Assembly: GCA_026192395.1 (NCBI GenBank)
Contig: WACF01000001.1
Location: 3,222,309 to 3,286,308, forward strand
Direction: 5' to 3'
Origin: Proteobacteria bacterium 005FR1
Lineage (GTDB): Bacteria > Pseudomonadota > Gammaproteobacteria > Pseudomonadales > Cellvibrionaceae
Length of the DNA stretch: 64,000 bases
Shown here one piece after another: positions 1 through 8,906 of the stretch; within the stretch, counting starts at the first letter, position 1; every line of letters starts with the position of its first letter. Under the pieces are notes generated by a model. It was given only the letters and a program-made list of their open reading frames with translations, searched no databases and was not told where the DNA came from. Position numbers and translations under genes: made by a program.

Positions 1-261
1 TTTCGTTGCCCTGGCGCCCTGAACCTGAAGTCAAATGCAGGCAAGCTGGTCGATCAATTTTTCAGCGGCCTGGGAAGCTGCCGCCGCTGACCCCGCTTGT
101 CGTCGCTCCTGTTCTTTCTTCTTCACTATTGTAGGTTTCGCAAAAGTCTCGAGCATTGCAGTGCACAGTGGTATCGTGGCCCCCCACGATTTTTCAGGCA
201 CCACTACCCTGAGTTAATAACACCCTGAATCAATACCCTTAGCTAAAAGCTGGAGACATAA

Positions 262-1539
262 ATGAAACTGGAATCCCTGGCCCTGCATTGCGGTTACACG
301 TCCGAGCCCACCACCAAAGCGGCAACCACGCCTATCTATCAGACCACCTCCTACACCTTTGACAACACCCAGCATGGCGCAGACCTGTTCGACCTGAAAG
401 TGCCGGGCAACATCTACTCTCGCATCATGAACCCCACCAACGCGGTTCTGGAAGAGCGGGTCGCGACAATGGAAGGCGGTATCGGCGGACTGGCGCTGGC
501 TTCCGGCATGGCGGCGATCACCTATGCCATCCAGGCGATAACCGATTCCGGCGATAACATTGTCAGTACCAGCCAGCTTTACGGCGGCACCTACAATCTG
601 TTTGCCCACAGCCTGCCGCGCATGGGCATCGAAGTGCGTATGGCTTCCTTCGACGACTATGATCGCTTCGAAGCCCTGATCGATGAAAATACCAAAGCCG
701 TATTCTGTGAATCCATCGGCAACCCGGCTGGCAACATCGTCGACCTGAGACGCCTGGCCGACATTGCGCACAGCAAAGGTGTGCCGCTGATTGTCGACAA
801 CACGGTTGCAACGCCCTTCCTTTGTCGTCCCTTCGACTTCGGTGCAGACATCGTGGTCCACTCCCTGACCAAGTACATCGGCGGTCATGGAACAACCGTT
901 GGTGGCATCATTGTGGACTCGGGCAAGTTCGACTGGTCCGCGCAGAAGGCGCGCTACCCGATGCTCAACGAGCCGGATCCCTCCTACCACAACGTGGTCT
1001 ACACGGAAGCGCTGGGTGCGGCCGCCTACATCGGCCGTTGCCGGGTGGTGCCGCTGCGCAACACCGGCGCTGCATTAGCTCCCCATAGCGCGTTCCTGAT
1101 CATGCAGGGGCTGGAAACTCTGGGTCTGCGCATGGAGCGTCATTGCGAAAACGCGCTCGCGGTAGCGCAGCATCTGGAGAAGCACCCCAAGGTGAACTGG
1201 GTGAATTATGGTGCATTGCCGAACAGCCCGTACCAGGAGCTTTGCAAGAAGATCACCGGCGGGCGAGCCTCGGGCATTCTCAGCTTCGGCATCAAGGGCG
1301 GCAAGGAAGCGGGTGCGCAGTTTATCGATGCGCTGCAGATGATTCTGCGTCTGGTAAATATCGGTGACGCCAAATCACTGGCCTGTCACCCGGCTACCAC
1401 TACGCATCGTCAGTTGAATGAAGAAGAGCTGAAGTCAGCCGGCGTATCCGCCGACCTGGTGCGTCTGTCCATCGGTATCGAACACATCGATGACATCATC
1501 GCCGACATCGATCAGGCGCTGGACAAGGTTTCTGGATAA
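262..1539 (+). CDS. metY: O-acetylhomoserine aminocarboxypropyltransferase (sulfhydrylase)
   Basis: PLP enzyme of the Cys/Met-metabolism family that makes homocysteine from O-acetylhomoserine and sulfide in the cytoplasm. The 425-residue length is normal for MetY and longer than most MetB/MetC proteins. The N-terminus has the typical family start with TTPIYQTTSYTF near residues 22-33, and the PLP lysine is Lys204 in HSLTKYIGGHG. The C-terminal half carries GDAKSLACHPATTTH, typical of sulfhydrylases. The start at 262 is preceded by a GGAGA ribosome site. It has no close same-strand neighbour, so it is probably a single transcription unit. MetZ-type or gamma-lyase activity is less likely given the length and motifs. 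Confidence 0.95.
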   Translation: MKLESLALHCGYTSEPTTKAATTPIYQTTSYTFDNTQHGADLFDLKVPGNIYSRIMNPTNAVLEERVATMEGGIGGLALASGMAAITYAIQAITDSGDNIVSTSQLYGGTYNLFAHSLPRMGIEVRMASFDDYDRFEALIDENTKAVFCESIGNPAGNIVDLRRLADIAHSKGVPLIVDNTVATPFLCRPFDFGADIVVHSLTKYIGGHGTTVGGIIVDSGKFDWSAQKARYPMLNEPDPSYHNVVYTEALGAAAYIGRCRVVPLRNTGAALAPHSAFLIMQGLETLGLRMERHCENALAVAQHLEKHPKVNWVNYGALPNSPYQELCKKITGGRASGILSFGIKGGKEAGAQFIDALQMILRLVNIGDAKSLACHPATTTHRQLNEEELKSAGVSADLVRLSIGIEHIDDIIADIDQALDKVSG

Positions 1540-1604
1540 TCCTGCAGGCGGACGTAAAGATCGCGTGCATCTCGGCTCGATCCGTCCGCCCGACCTGCCT
1601 GTAG

Positions 1605-1625
1605 GGGCGAACCTTGTGTTCGCCC
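1605..1625. repeat. Short palindromic repeat, copy 1 (GGGCGAAC stem)
   Basis: A perfect 8-bp stem (GGGCGAAC/GTTCGCCC) with a 5-base loop lies in the 3' region of metY. The stem and the flanking CCTACAGG stretch recur in the opposite orientation at 56821-56841, so this is a dispersed REP-like palindrome. It may also act as a weak terminator or mRNA 3' stabiliser, which is inference. Confidence 0.75.
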
Positions 1626-1638
1626 GACTTTGACCTCG

Positions 1639-1959
1639 TTAGCGAATGCCCAATTCGCGCGCCGTGTTCTCAACCTGCTGCTGGCAATCCGCAAGCTTCG
1701 GCAGATCGAGGTCCTCCAGATCGCGGTTCACGCTTTCGGCCGCGCCCGAGGACAGGTCATCCCGGTACATCTGATACATTTTCTCGGCCGATTCGTAGCT
1801 CCTGAAACGATGGCGCTCGCTTTCGGTCGCTCGCTTCACATGCTGTAATTTGTCCCGCTTGTTTTCAGGAACGTCGCTTTCGTTGGTGTTGAGCACCGGT
1901 TGAAAGGCGCCTTTGTCCGGCACCTCAAAAAGTTTCTTTTGTGCTTGCTGGTCGGCCAT
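1639..1959 (-). CDS. Small conserved-looking hypothetical protein
   Basis: A 106-residue soluble, highly charged protein with no signal peptide or membrane segment. I do not recognise the family. The sequence is rich in Lys, Glu, Asp and Gln and looks largely helical; it ends in a stretch resembling a short coiled segment (QQQVENTARELGIR). The start at 1959 was chosen because a strong GAGGAGG lies eight bases upstream; a longer upstream frame lacks such a site. It lies just downstream of the helix-hairpin-helix gene on the same strand (65-bp gap), so the two may be cotranscribed. No function can be assigned. Confidence 0.7.
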   Translation of the reverse strand: MADQQAQKKLFEVPDKGAFQPVLNTNESDVPENKRDKLQHVKRATESERHRFRSYESAEKMYQMYRDDLSSGAAESVNRDLEDLDLPKLADCQQQVENTARELGIR

Positions 1960-2024
1960 GGGTCCGTCCTCCTCTTGCTGATGCGCGTTTCGCCTTGCGG
2001 CTTTCGTCGCGCCGATATCACCCG

Positions 2025-2228
2025 TCACAGGTGTGCCTGTGCCTTGAGGTTTTTTACTGCTTCGCGGCCGAAGCCGCCAATCTCATCCAGCTCATCCATG
2101 CTTTGAAAGCCTCCACGCTTTTCGCGTTCTTCGATGATCCGGCGAGCGCACTCGTCACCGATCTCGCCGATATGCTGAAGATCTTCATAGCTGGCGGTGT
2201 TCAGATTGATTTTGCCTTGCTCTGCCAT
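2025..2228 (-). CDS. Small helix-hairpin-helix (ComEA-like) protein
   Basis: A 67-residue protein made almost entirely of a duplicated helix-hairpin-helix unit. It begins KINLNTASYEDLQHI and continues with GFQSMDELDEIGGFG, the two hairpins typical of ComEA-type DNA-binding modules. Unlike ComEA it has no signal peptide or membrane anchor, so it should be cytoplasmic. The start at 2228 is supported by a perfect AGGAGG upstream. Non-specific binding to the DNA backbone is the expected activity of the fold; its role here is unknown. The end of the broken glycosyltransferase frame overlaps its first codons. Confidence 0.8.
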   Translation of the reverse strand: MAEQGKINLNTASYEDLQHIGEIGDECARRIIEEREKRGGFQSMDELDEIGGFGREAVKNLKAQAHL

Positions 2229-3455
2229 CGACTTGCCTCCTGAGTTGTCGGGTTGTCCGCGGCCTCTGTGTTGCACCTTTTGTTCCGTCTTGCTTGTTCC
2301 GCTGCTTTGCTGAAAGGGTCGAACCTAGGGCTCGATTGTGGCGGTAGTATCGGAACCAGGATGTGCTTGCGCCGGACAAACCGCCCAACAATTCCGCCGC
2401 ATAAAGATCCGGAGGAAAGCCCGAAGACAGCTCGCCAAAGCGTTGCCACAACTGAAAGCGAAACCAATTTCTCATTTCGCGCAGTGCGGTCGCGCGATAC
2501 CTGGGGTCCTCTATGGCGGCTTTCGAAAGAAAGGTGAGGTAAGCCGTTCCCCATCGATAAAGTCGCTTTCGCAGCCTGCGGTGCTCCCGTACATGGGAGT
2601 GCATGACTACGGCGCCCGGGGAATAAACGAGCGCGTGTCCCGCACGTAATATCCGGTAAAACACGTCGAGATCTTCGCCGACTGCCATGAATTCATCGAA
2701 TCCCCCGATCTGCCGCAGTGCGTGTTTGCGGAAGACCATGTTTCCCCCGCTGCCGAACAGCCAGGCCTGCAGGGGATAGGGGGTCGGTTCGCCTTTCCGG
2801 ATTGCTCTGTGTAAACGCGCCTTTCGAATCCGCGAGTGAAACCGCCACGGAACTCCATCAGTTCCTGAGCGGGTGTTTCCAGTTCGCGCGGCAAAATAGG
2901 GCCGGTGCAGCAGGCTGCGGCGGGGCAGTGAGAAAACTCTGCGGCCACACATCGGAGCCAGGCCGGCGACGGTATGCAGTCGTCATCGATGAACGCGATC
3001 AGCTCGCCGTCCGCCTCCGCTACAGCGCGGTTTCGCGCGGGAACGACGCCGGGACGGCTTTCGGCGGTATAACTGGCTCCGAACTCGCGGCACAGTTCGC
3101 GAAGGGACTCATTGGAGCACTCGCCATTGTCCACTACCAGAATGTCGAAGTTGTCGTAGTGCTGATTGCAACTTGCCTGCAGGCAGGCCCGCAAGGCGGT
3201 TGGGCGGTCTCTTGTGCAGATAGCGACGGTAATCCTCGGAGCTGAGGGACTGACCGGCTTCGCGCTCGAGGTTTTCGTCGACTCAAAGGCGCCAAGCCAG
3301 TCATGCAAGATTGCACGATCGTCTCCCGGCTTTATCATCTTCGCGCCCAGCGGTATGTCAGCCCGCCAGGCGACCGCATAGATTCCCCGGTTCAGCTCGT
3401 CCGGGAGTGCCGGCAACGGCCGACCAATCTGCAGGTGTACGATATCGGCTGCCAC
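2185..3455 (-). pseudogene. Glycosyltransferase family 2, frameshifted
   Basis: Two overlapping minus-strand frames together make one GT-A glycosyltransferase. The first carries the nucleotide-sugar half: ITVAICTRDRP, ILVVDNG and the metal-binding region AFIDDDCIPSPAWL. The second carries the acceptor half: LFGSGGNMVFRKHALR and GGFDEFMAVGEDLDVFYRI. The frame must change near plus-strand 2771-2784, where the coding strand has runs of four and five C. A one-base deletion there would explain it. The gene start is set at a GTG (3455) with a GGGGAG site six bases upstream. It could be a true pseudogene, a phase-variable gene or a sequencing indel. An intact product would be about 420 residues, likely acting on a surface or secreted glycan. 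Confidence 0.8.
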
Positions 3456-3799
3456 GTCAACTCCCCTGCATTGTTGATTGATCCTCGGTGGCCACAATGG
3501 GCAACGTGGAGCTGAGTGCAATTTGTGAGCCCCTGCTGCTCCTCAGGCGGAAAACGAAGGCAGGGCTGCGGCTGCCGCGCCGGGAACTTGCCGCAGGCTC
3601 TTGCAATAGCTGCAGCAGATTTCCGACTCTTGCACGCGCCCCAGAACCGCCAGGTCAGCCATTTTGTGCTTGACCCTGGGGGCAAAGCTGAATTGAATGG
3701 TCTGCGTCAAAACGGCCGGGCAATCTCAGGACAGTAAACAAGTCAGCCACCGCTCCCGGCTTCACAATAAAACAAACTTCAAAACATCAGGAGTCGACT
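3456..3799. other. Intergenic stretch between divergent genes
   Basis: This 344-bp gap separates the glycosyltransferase start from the penicillin-acylase gene. No convincing reading frame, repeat or terminator is visible. It presumably holds divergent promoters. The only clear signal is the CAGGAG ribosome site at 3788-3793 before the ATG at 3800. Confidence 0.5.
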
Positions 3800-6190
3800 A
3801 TGGCCGTGTCGCGCCCCTTGCGCTGGGTATCCGGAATTCTCATTTTTATCATCGCAGTTGCTCTCCTGCTGGCGCTGGCTCTCGGCTGGGCTTTGAACGG
3901 CAGCCTGGCGCAACTGGATGGCGAGTTGGCTTTGGAGGGGCTCGATCAGGAGGCCACGGTGGAGCGGGACGCTCAGGGCATTCCTACCATCACCGCCAGC
4001 AACAGAGCTGATACCGCTTTTGCATTGGGCGTGCTGCATGCGCAGGAACGTTTCTTCCAGATGGACTTGCTGCGACGCAATTCCGCTGGCGAGCTTTCAG
4101 AGTTGGTCGGCGCTGCCGCCGTGGATCACGACACCGGGCTCCGCACTCATCAATTTCGTCAGCGAGCTGAAGCCGCGCTCGCGAATGCGCCGGAAAGAGA
4201 TCGTAAAATTCTTGCGGCCTACACCCGTGGCGTGAACGAAGGTTTGCAGGCCCTGTCCACCGCTCCTTACGAATACCTGCTCCTGCAAACCGATCCTGTT
4301 CCCTGGCGGGAGGCGGACACAATTCTGGCCCTGTACAGCATGTACCTGGATCTGCAGCCGGAATGGAATGAATACGAACGATCCCTCGCCGTGCTCAAAG
4401 ACGAGCTGCCCGCTGACTGGTACGCCTTCCTGATGCCGGAAGGCGGCGAATGGGATTCGCCGATCCAGGGCGAGCGCTACAAATTCGATGCGCCCTTCCC
4501 GCAGCAGCCTCTGGCCGAGTTGCAGTCGCCGGCGCGGCAGATGACCGGGCTAGCCTGGCAATACCGCGATGCCGTCCAGCTGGGTTCCAATAACTGGTCG
4601 GTGTCCGGCGACCTGAGCCCGTACAAAGCAGGGCTGGTGGCTAACGACATGCACCTGGGCATCAGCGTACCTAACATTTGGTATCGCGCCTCCTGGTACC
4701 TGGAAGACGGCCGCCGCGTCACCGGCGCCACCTTGCCGGGCGCACCTTCGATGGTGGTCGGCTCCAACGAGCACATCGCCTGGGGCTTTACCAATTCCAA
4801 CGGCGACTATCACGACAGCGTCATTCTGAAAACCAATGAAGATCGCAGCCAGTACCTGACCCCAGACGGTTGGGAGCCCTTCCAGCTTGAGACCGAGGTG
4901 GTCAAAGTCAAAGGCGGCGAAGCGCGCGAAGTTCAGGTACGCGAAACCCGCTGGGGACCGGTGATCGGCGAAGATCACAAAGGCAACCTGCTGGCCTTGA
5001 GCTGGGTTGCTCTCGACCCGGACGGTGCCAACCTCAACTCGATGCATCTGGAAGACGCGAACAGCGTGGCGGAAGCGCTCGACATCGCCGCCACCGCCGG
5101 CATGCCAGGGCAGAACCTCAACGTGGTGGACCGCGCGGGCAATCACGCCTGGACCATCATGGGCCGTCTGCCGAACCGATTCGGCTACGTCGAAGCGGGC
5201 ATCGATCCGAGAGAGCCGGCTGACTGGTCCACTGGCGAACTCGGCTGGAATGGTTTCCGTGAAGCTTCCGACTATCCTCGCGTAATCAATCCCGCCCATG
5301 ACCGGATCTGGACTGCCAATGCGCGCATCGTGTCTGGCGAGTTGCTGGATAAAGTGGGCCGTGCGGGCTATGCCCTGGGATCGCGTCAGCAGCAAATTGA
5401 AACCGGAATGTTCGACCGCGCCACCCTGGACGAACCGGATTTCCTCGCCATCCTGCTTGATGATCGCGCGATTTTCCTGGAACGCTGGCAGAAACTGCTG
5501 TTGTCAGTTCTCGAAGGCAACTCAGAACTGGCCGAGCTCGAGCAGGCGGTCCGGAATTGGCAGGGCCGGGCCGCCGCCGATTCGGTTGGCTACCTGGCCG
5601 TAAAGCGTTTCCGTGAGCAGGTCATCGACGGCAGTGTCGGCGCTGTATTGCGTAAAGTGGAAGAGAGGCATCCGGGCGACCACGTTTTCACGGCCGGCCA
5701 GATCGATAACTATCTGGAGTACCCGACCTGGGCGCTGGTCAGCGAGCAGCCGGCCCGTCATTTGCCCGCGGGTTTTGCCAGCTGGGACGATTTCCTCACC
5801 GCCAGCGCCGAAGCCACGCTGGCTGAGATAACGGAAGACGGTCGCCCGCTGGCTGAACAGACCTGGGGCAAGGCCAATATGCTCGCGGTTCAGCATCCCC
5901 TCAGCAAAGCCGTACCTCAACTCGCAGAATGGCTCGATATGCCCGCCGAACCCATGTCCGGCGACACCTACATGCCCCGCGTCCAGAGCCGCAGCTCCGG
6001 CGCTTCCGAGCGCATGGTGGTAGCGCCCGGCCACGAGGAAAATGGCATTTTCCACATGGCCACCGGTCAAAGCGGCCATTTCCTCTCACCCTACTACGAC
6101 TATGGTCACCGCGATTGGGTGGAAGGTAATGCCAGTGAGTTTTTGCCGGGCGAGACAACCTGGGAGTTGAAGCTGGTTCCGGCGAGGTAA
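3800..6190 (+). CDS. Penicillin acylase family protein (Ntn hydrolase)
   Basis: A 796-residue member of the penicillin amidase / acyl-homoserine-lactone acylase family. These are made as precursors that cleave themselves before a serine, which becomes the N-terminal nucleophile. Here that serine is Ser263 in LGSNNWSVSG. An alpha-chain region precedes it (residues about 50-240) and a long beta chain follows. One hydrophobic helix at about residues 12-32 suggests a membrane anchor or uncleaved signal facing the periplasm. AGGAG precedes the start, and a strong hairpin follows the stop. Substrates could be N-acyl amides, acyl-homoserine lactones or beta-lactams; the sequence alone cannot decide. 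Confidence 0.9.
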   Translation: MAVSRPLRWVSGILIFIIAVALLLALALGWALNGSLAQLDGELALEGLDQEATVERDAQGIPTITASNRADTAFALGVLHAQERFFQMDLLRRNSAGELSELVGAAAVDHDTGLRTHQFRQRAEAALANAPERDRKILAAYTRGVNEGLQALSTAPYEYLLLQTDPVPWREADTILALYSMYLDLQPEWNEYERSLAVLKDELPADWYAFLMPEGGEWDSPIQGERYKFDAPFPQQPLAELQSPARQMTGLAWQYRDAVQLGSNNWSVSGDLSPYKAGLVANDMHLGISVPNIWYRASWYLEDGRRVTGATLPGAPSMVVGSNEHIAWGFTNSNGDYHDSVILKTNEDRSQYLTPDGWEPFQLETEVVKVKGGEAREVQVRETRWGPVIGEDHKGNLLALSWVALDPDGANLNSMHLEDANSVAEALDIAATAGMPGQNLNVVDRAGNHAWTIMGRLPNRFGYVEAGIDPREPADWSTGELGWNGFREASDYPRVINPAHDRIWTANARIVSGELLDKVGRAGYALGSRQQQIETGMFDRATLDEPDFLAILLDDRAIFLERWQKLLLSVLEGNSELAELEQAVRNWQGRAAADSVGYLAVKRFREQVIDGSVGAVLRKVEERHPGDHVFTAGQIDNYLEYPTWALVSEQPARHLPAGFASWDDFLTASAEATLAEITEDGRPLAEQTWGKANMLAVQHPLSKAVPQLAEWLDMPAEPMSGDTYMPRVQSRSSGASERMVVAPGHEENGIFHMATGQSGHFLSPYYDYGHRDWVEGNASEFLPGETTWELKLVPAR

Positions 6191-6213
6191 GCAGTGAGAC
6201 GTGAGACGTGAGA

Positions 6214-6244
6214 CGAAAGAAGGGGCCGGCGGCCCCTTCTTTCG
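6214..6244. terminator. Strong hairpin after the acylase gene
   Basis: A perfect 14-bp stem (CGAAAGAAGGGGCC and its complement) closes on a 3-base loop 23 bases after the stop codon. Plus-strand T residues lie within the stem's 3' arm, so it can act as a transcription terminator. Its right arm merges with the ATTCCGG inverted repeat. It is preceded by a threefold GTGAGAC-type tandem motif at about 6194-6214. Confidence 0.75.
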
Positions 6245-6326
6245 TCATTCCGGCGAAGGCCGGAATCCATGGACCGATGGCACTTGACCGCCCGCCACTG
6301 GATTCCGGCCTTCGCCGGAATGACGA
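6242..6326. repeat. ATTCCGG inverted repeat, copy 1
   Basis: A perfect 28-bp inverted repeat (6242-6269 and 6299-6326) with a 29-bp loop, containing TCATTCCGGC...GCCGGAATCCA. Each arm is itself nearly palindromic. A second copy with the same arms and a similar TGGAC loop start is at 55300-55381. Repeats of this sequence type are, to my knowledge, common in proteobacterial intergenic DNA. It lies between the convergent acylase and acyl-CoA dehydrogenase genes. Confidence 0.85.
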
Positions 6327-6387
6327 GGATGTGAATGGAGAATCAATTGCGACGATCGAGGTTCCACTCACTTATTCTTTTTAGAAA

Positions 6388-7545
6388 CTAGATCTCCCGA
6401 GCGATCAGCATTTTCATAATCTCATTGCTGCCGCCATAGATCTTCTGCACCCGCGCATCCGCGTACATGCGCGCGATGGGATATTCCGTCATGTAGCCGT
6501 AGCCGCCAAAGAACTGCAGACACTCGTCGATGACTTCGCACTGCTTCTGGGTGGTCCACCACTTAGCCATGGCAGCGGTCGCGGGGTCGAGTTTGCCTTC
6601 CATCAACAGCATTGCGCAGTCGTCCACAAAGCTGCGGGCGATGCGTGCTTCCGTGTAGCGTTCGGCGAGTTTGAACTGAGTGTTCTGAAAGTCCAGAATG
6701 CGCTGACCGAAGGCCTTGCGTTCCTTTACATAGTCGCTGGTGAGTTTCAGCGCGCGTTCCATTGCGGTGACGGCGCTGACGGCGATGATCAAGCGCTCCT
6801 GAGGCAGTTGCTGCATCAGCTGCTTGAAGCCTTCGCCTTCTTTCGGGCCGAGCAGGTTTTCGGCGGGCACGCGTAGGTTGTCGAAAAACAGTTCCGACGT
6901 GTCCTGCGCTTTCAAGCCAAGCTTTTCCAGATTGCGGCCGCGCTCGAAGCCAGACTCTACCTTGTCGGTTTCCACCATCACCAGGGAAACGCCCTTGGCC
7001 TTCTCGTTGGGATCGGTTTTCGCGACCACACAGATCAGGTTTGCCAACTGTCCGTTACTGATGAAAGTTTTCTGGCCACTTATGACATAGTCGTCCCCAT
7101 CGCGAACCGCCGATGTCTTGACCGCCTGCAGATCGGAACCGGTACCCGGTTCGGTCATGGCGATCGCGCCGATGATTTCGCCGCTGGCCATCTTGGGCAG
7201 CCACTTCTGCTTCTGCTCCTCGCTGCCGTAGGCGAGGATGTAATGGGCCACGATGCCGGAGTGCACGCCGATGCCGATGGCGGCTACGTCGGCGTATTCC
7301 AGTTCTTCCGCAATGACCATTTCATGGCGGAAATCGCCACCGCCGCCGCCATATTCCTCCGGAATCGAGGCGCAGAGCAGACCGGCCGTGCCGGCCTTCT
7401 GCCAGCCTTCACGATCGACGCAGCCTTGCTTGTTCCAGCGTTCGGAGTGGGGGATGAATTCCTTTTCGACAAAGCGGCGCGTTGCGTCGCGCAGCAGTTG
7501 CAGTTCTTCATTCATCCAGCGAGGCTGGTAGTTTTCGAGCAACAT
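6388..7545 (-). CDS. Acyl-CoA dehydrogenase, long-chain type
   Basis: A 385-residue FAD-dependent acyl-CoA dehydrogenase that would introduce the alpha,beta double bond in beta-oxidation and pass electrons to ETF. The flavin-binding MTEPGTGSDLQAVKT block and the C-terminal FGGYGYMTEYPIARMYADAR block are clear. The C-terminal loop reads IYGGSNEIM rather than YEGT, as in long-chain and isovaleryl types. There the catalytic glutamate sits in an earlier helix, probably the Glu of TAMERAL; this is inferred by family comparison. The start at 7545 begins with MLLENYQPRWM, since the upstream extension is low-quality sequence. It lies 11 bases after the thiolase gene, so the two are in one operon. Confidence 0.92.
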   Translation of the reverse strand: MLLENYQPRWMNEELQLLRDATRRFVEKEFIPHSERWNKQGCVDREGWQKAGTAGLLCASIPEEYGGGGGDFRHEMVIAEELEYADVAAIGIGVHSGIVAHYILAYGSEEQKQKWLPKMASGEIIGAIAMTEPGTGSDLQAVKTSAVRDGDDYVISGQKTFISNGQLANLICVVAKTDPNEKAKGVSLVMVETDKVESGFERGRNLEKLGLKAQDTSELFFDNLRVPAENLLGPKEGEGFKQLMQQLPQERLIIAVSAVTAMERALKLTSDYVKERKAFGQRILDFQNTQFKLAERYTEARIARSFVDDCAMLLMEGKLDPATAAMAKWWTTQKQCEVIDECLQFFGGYGYMTEYPIARMYADARVQKIYGGSNEIMKMLIAREI

Positions 7546-7556
7546 GATTATCGCCT

Positions 7557-8729
7557 CTAGACTCGTTCGATGATCATCGCATTGGCAGTACCGCCGCCTT
7601 CGCAGATGGCGAGCAGACCATAGCGATTCTGGCGGCGCTCCAGTTCGTGCAGCAGGGTAGTCATCAGCTTGGCGCCGGTACATCCGAGCGGATGGCCGAG
7701 AGCCTGTGCGCCGCCATTGACGTTCAGCTTGTTCATGTCCGCGCCCAACGCCTTCGCCCACGACAAAGGCACGGTGCCGAAGGCTTCGTTGACTTCGAAC
7801 AGATCGATGTCATCGAGGGTCATGCCAGTGCGCTCCAGCAGCTTCTGCGTTGCGGGAATGGGACCTTCCAACATGATCACCGGATCGGAACCCACCACCG
7901 TCATGGAATGGATCACTGCACGCGGAGTGAGGTTATACTTCTTCAATGCATCTTCATTGACGATGAGAATCGCCGCCGCACCGTCACTGATCTGACTGGC
8001 GGTGCCCGCCGTCAGTACGCCGCCTTCGCGCAAGGTGTTCAGCCCGCGCATGGCTTCGATGGACGCGTCGAAGCGAATGCCTTCGTCGGTGTCGTGGACG
8101 ATTTCACCCAGCTCGGGATGATTGACGGTAATCGGCAGAATCTCCCGCTCGAAATATCCTTCCTTCGTGGCCTTCGCGGCACGCTGGTGGCTCAGTACAC
8201 CGAACTCGTCCAGCTCTTCGCGGGAGATGTTGTACTTCTCTGCCAGCATTTCAGCGCCATCGAACTGGCTGAACTGAATGCCCGGATAACGCTCTTCCAG
8301 ACGTTCACCCTTGGGCACGCCGCGGCCGTGTTCGAGACCATCGGTGACATTTGATCCGATCGCCACCTTGCTCATCACTTCAACGCCGCCAGCGATCACC
8401 GCATCCTGAGTGCCGGACATCACAGCTTGAGCGGCGAACTGGATTGCCTGCAAGGCCGAGCCGCACTGGCGGTCCACCGTGGTGCCGGGTACTTCCAGCG
8501 CGAGATTGGAAGAGAGGCATACGTTACGGGCAACGTTGCCCGCCTGCGAGCCGATCTGGCTTACGCAGCCGAAAATCAAATCATCCACCCCGTCGTTGGG
8601 AATGCCGGTGCGGGCCAGCAGTTCGTCGACCACGGCCGCCCCCAGGTCGATGGGGTGCATCTGGCTCAATCGCCCGTTTCTTCTTCCGGCGGCGGAGCGA
8701 ACCGCGCCGACGATATATGCTTTATTCAT
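7557..8729 (-). CDS. Acetyl-CoA acyltransferase (thiolase)
   Basis: A 390-residue thiolase of the FadA/AtoB family, which cleaves 3-oxoacyl-CoA with CoA, or condenses in reverse. The acyl-accepting cysteine is Cys89 in VDRQCGSALQA. The C-terminal half has the NVNGGAQALGHPLGCTG histidine loop and the second catalytic cysteine in AICEGGGTANAM. It is full length. It sits between the SDR dehydrogenase upstream and the acyl-CoA dehydrogenase downstream, giving three of the four steps of a beta-oxidation round. The chain length or branching preferred cannot be read from the sequence. Confidence 0.93.
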   Translation of the reverse strand: MNKAYIVGAVRSAAGRRNGRLSQMHPIDLGAAVVDELLARTGIPNDGVDDLIFGCVSQIGSQAGNVARNVCLSSNLALEVPGTTVDRQCGSALQAIQFAAQAVMSGTQDAVIAGGVEVMSKVAIGSNVTDGLEHGRGVPKGERLEERYPGIQFSQFDGAEMLAEKYNISREELDEFGVLSHQRAAKATKEGYFEREILPITVNHPELGEIVHDTDEGIRFDASIEAMRGLNTLREGGVLTAGTASQISDGAAAILIVNEDALKKYNLTPRAVIHSMTVVGSDPVIMLEGPIPATQKLLERTGMTLDDIDLFEVNEAFGTVPLSWAKALGADMNKLNVNGGAQALGHPLGCTGAKLMTTLLHELERRQNRYGLLAICEGGGTANAMIIERV

Positions 8730-8764
8730 AGATCTACCCTATTTGTCTTCTATTCAGGTTGCAA

Positions 8765-8906
8765 AGATAGTCGAGAAGCGTAGGCGAGGCAGCCAGCGTC
8801 GCTTTTGGAATCGGTTCGAAAGCGGCGGAGTTTATCGTGAATAAATGAGCACTTCGGACCGATTCCAAAAGCTGCGCTGGCAACGCAGGTAGCTTCTCGG
8901 CTATCT
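8765..8906. repeat. Long imperfect inverted repeat in an operon gap
   Basis: Arms at about 8765-8820 and 8853-8906 are imperfect complements over some 54 bases, including a 15-base stretch around GGAATCGG that matches almost perfectly. The inner arm ends read TTCGAA and TTCGGA, like the arm ends of the elements at 44459 and 55097. The 32-base loop contains a small TTTAT/ATAAA hairpin. It fills nearly all the gap between the SDR and thiolase genes, so it would be transcribed as part of that operon. Confidence 0.7.

Noticed and set aside
31-156. 41-codon minus-strand frame at the window start
   Set aside because: It begins at ATG (156) and is Lys/Ala-rich, but it has no ribosome site and no recognisable family. 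Too weak to call; the rest of 1-261 shows only the metY leader.
214-990. Long minus-strand frame opposite metY
   Set aside because: Frame shadow of a highly conserved plus-strand gene in GC-rich DNA; its protein has no recognisable features.
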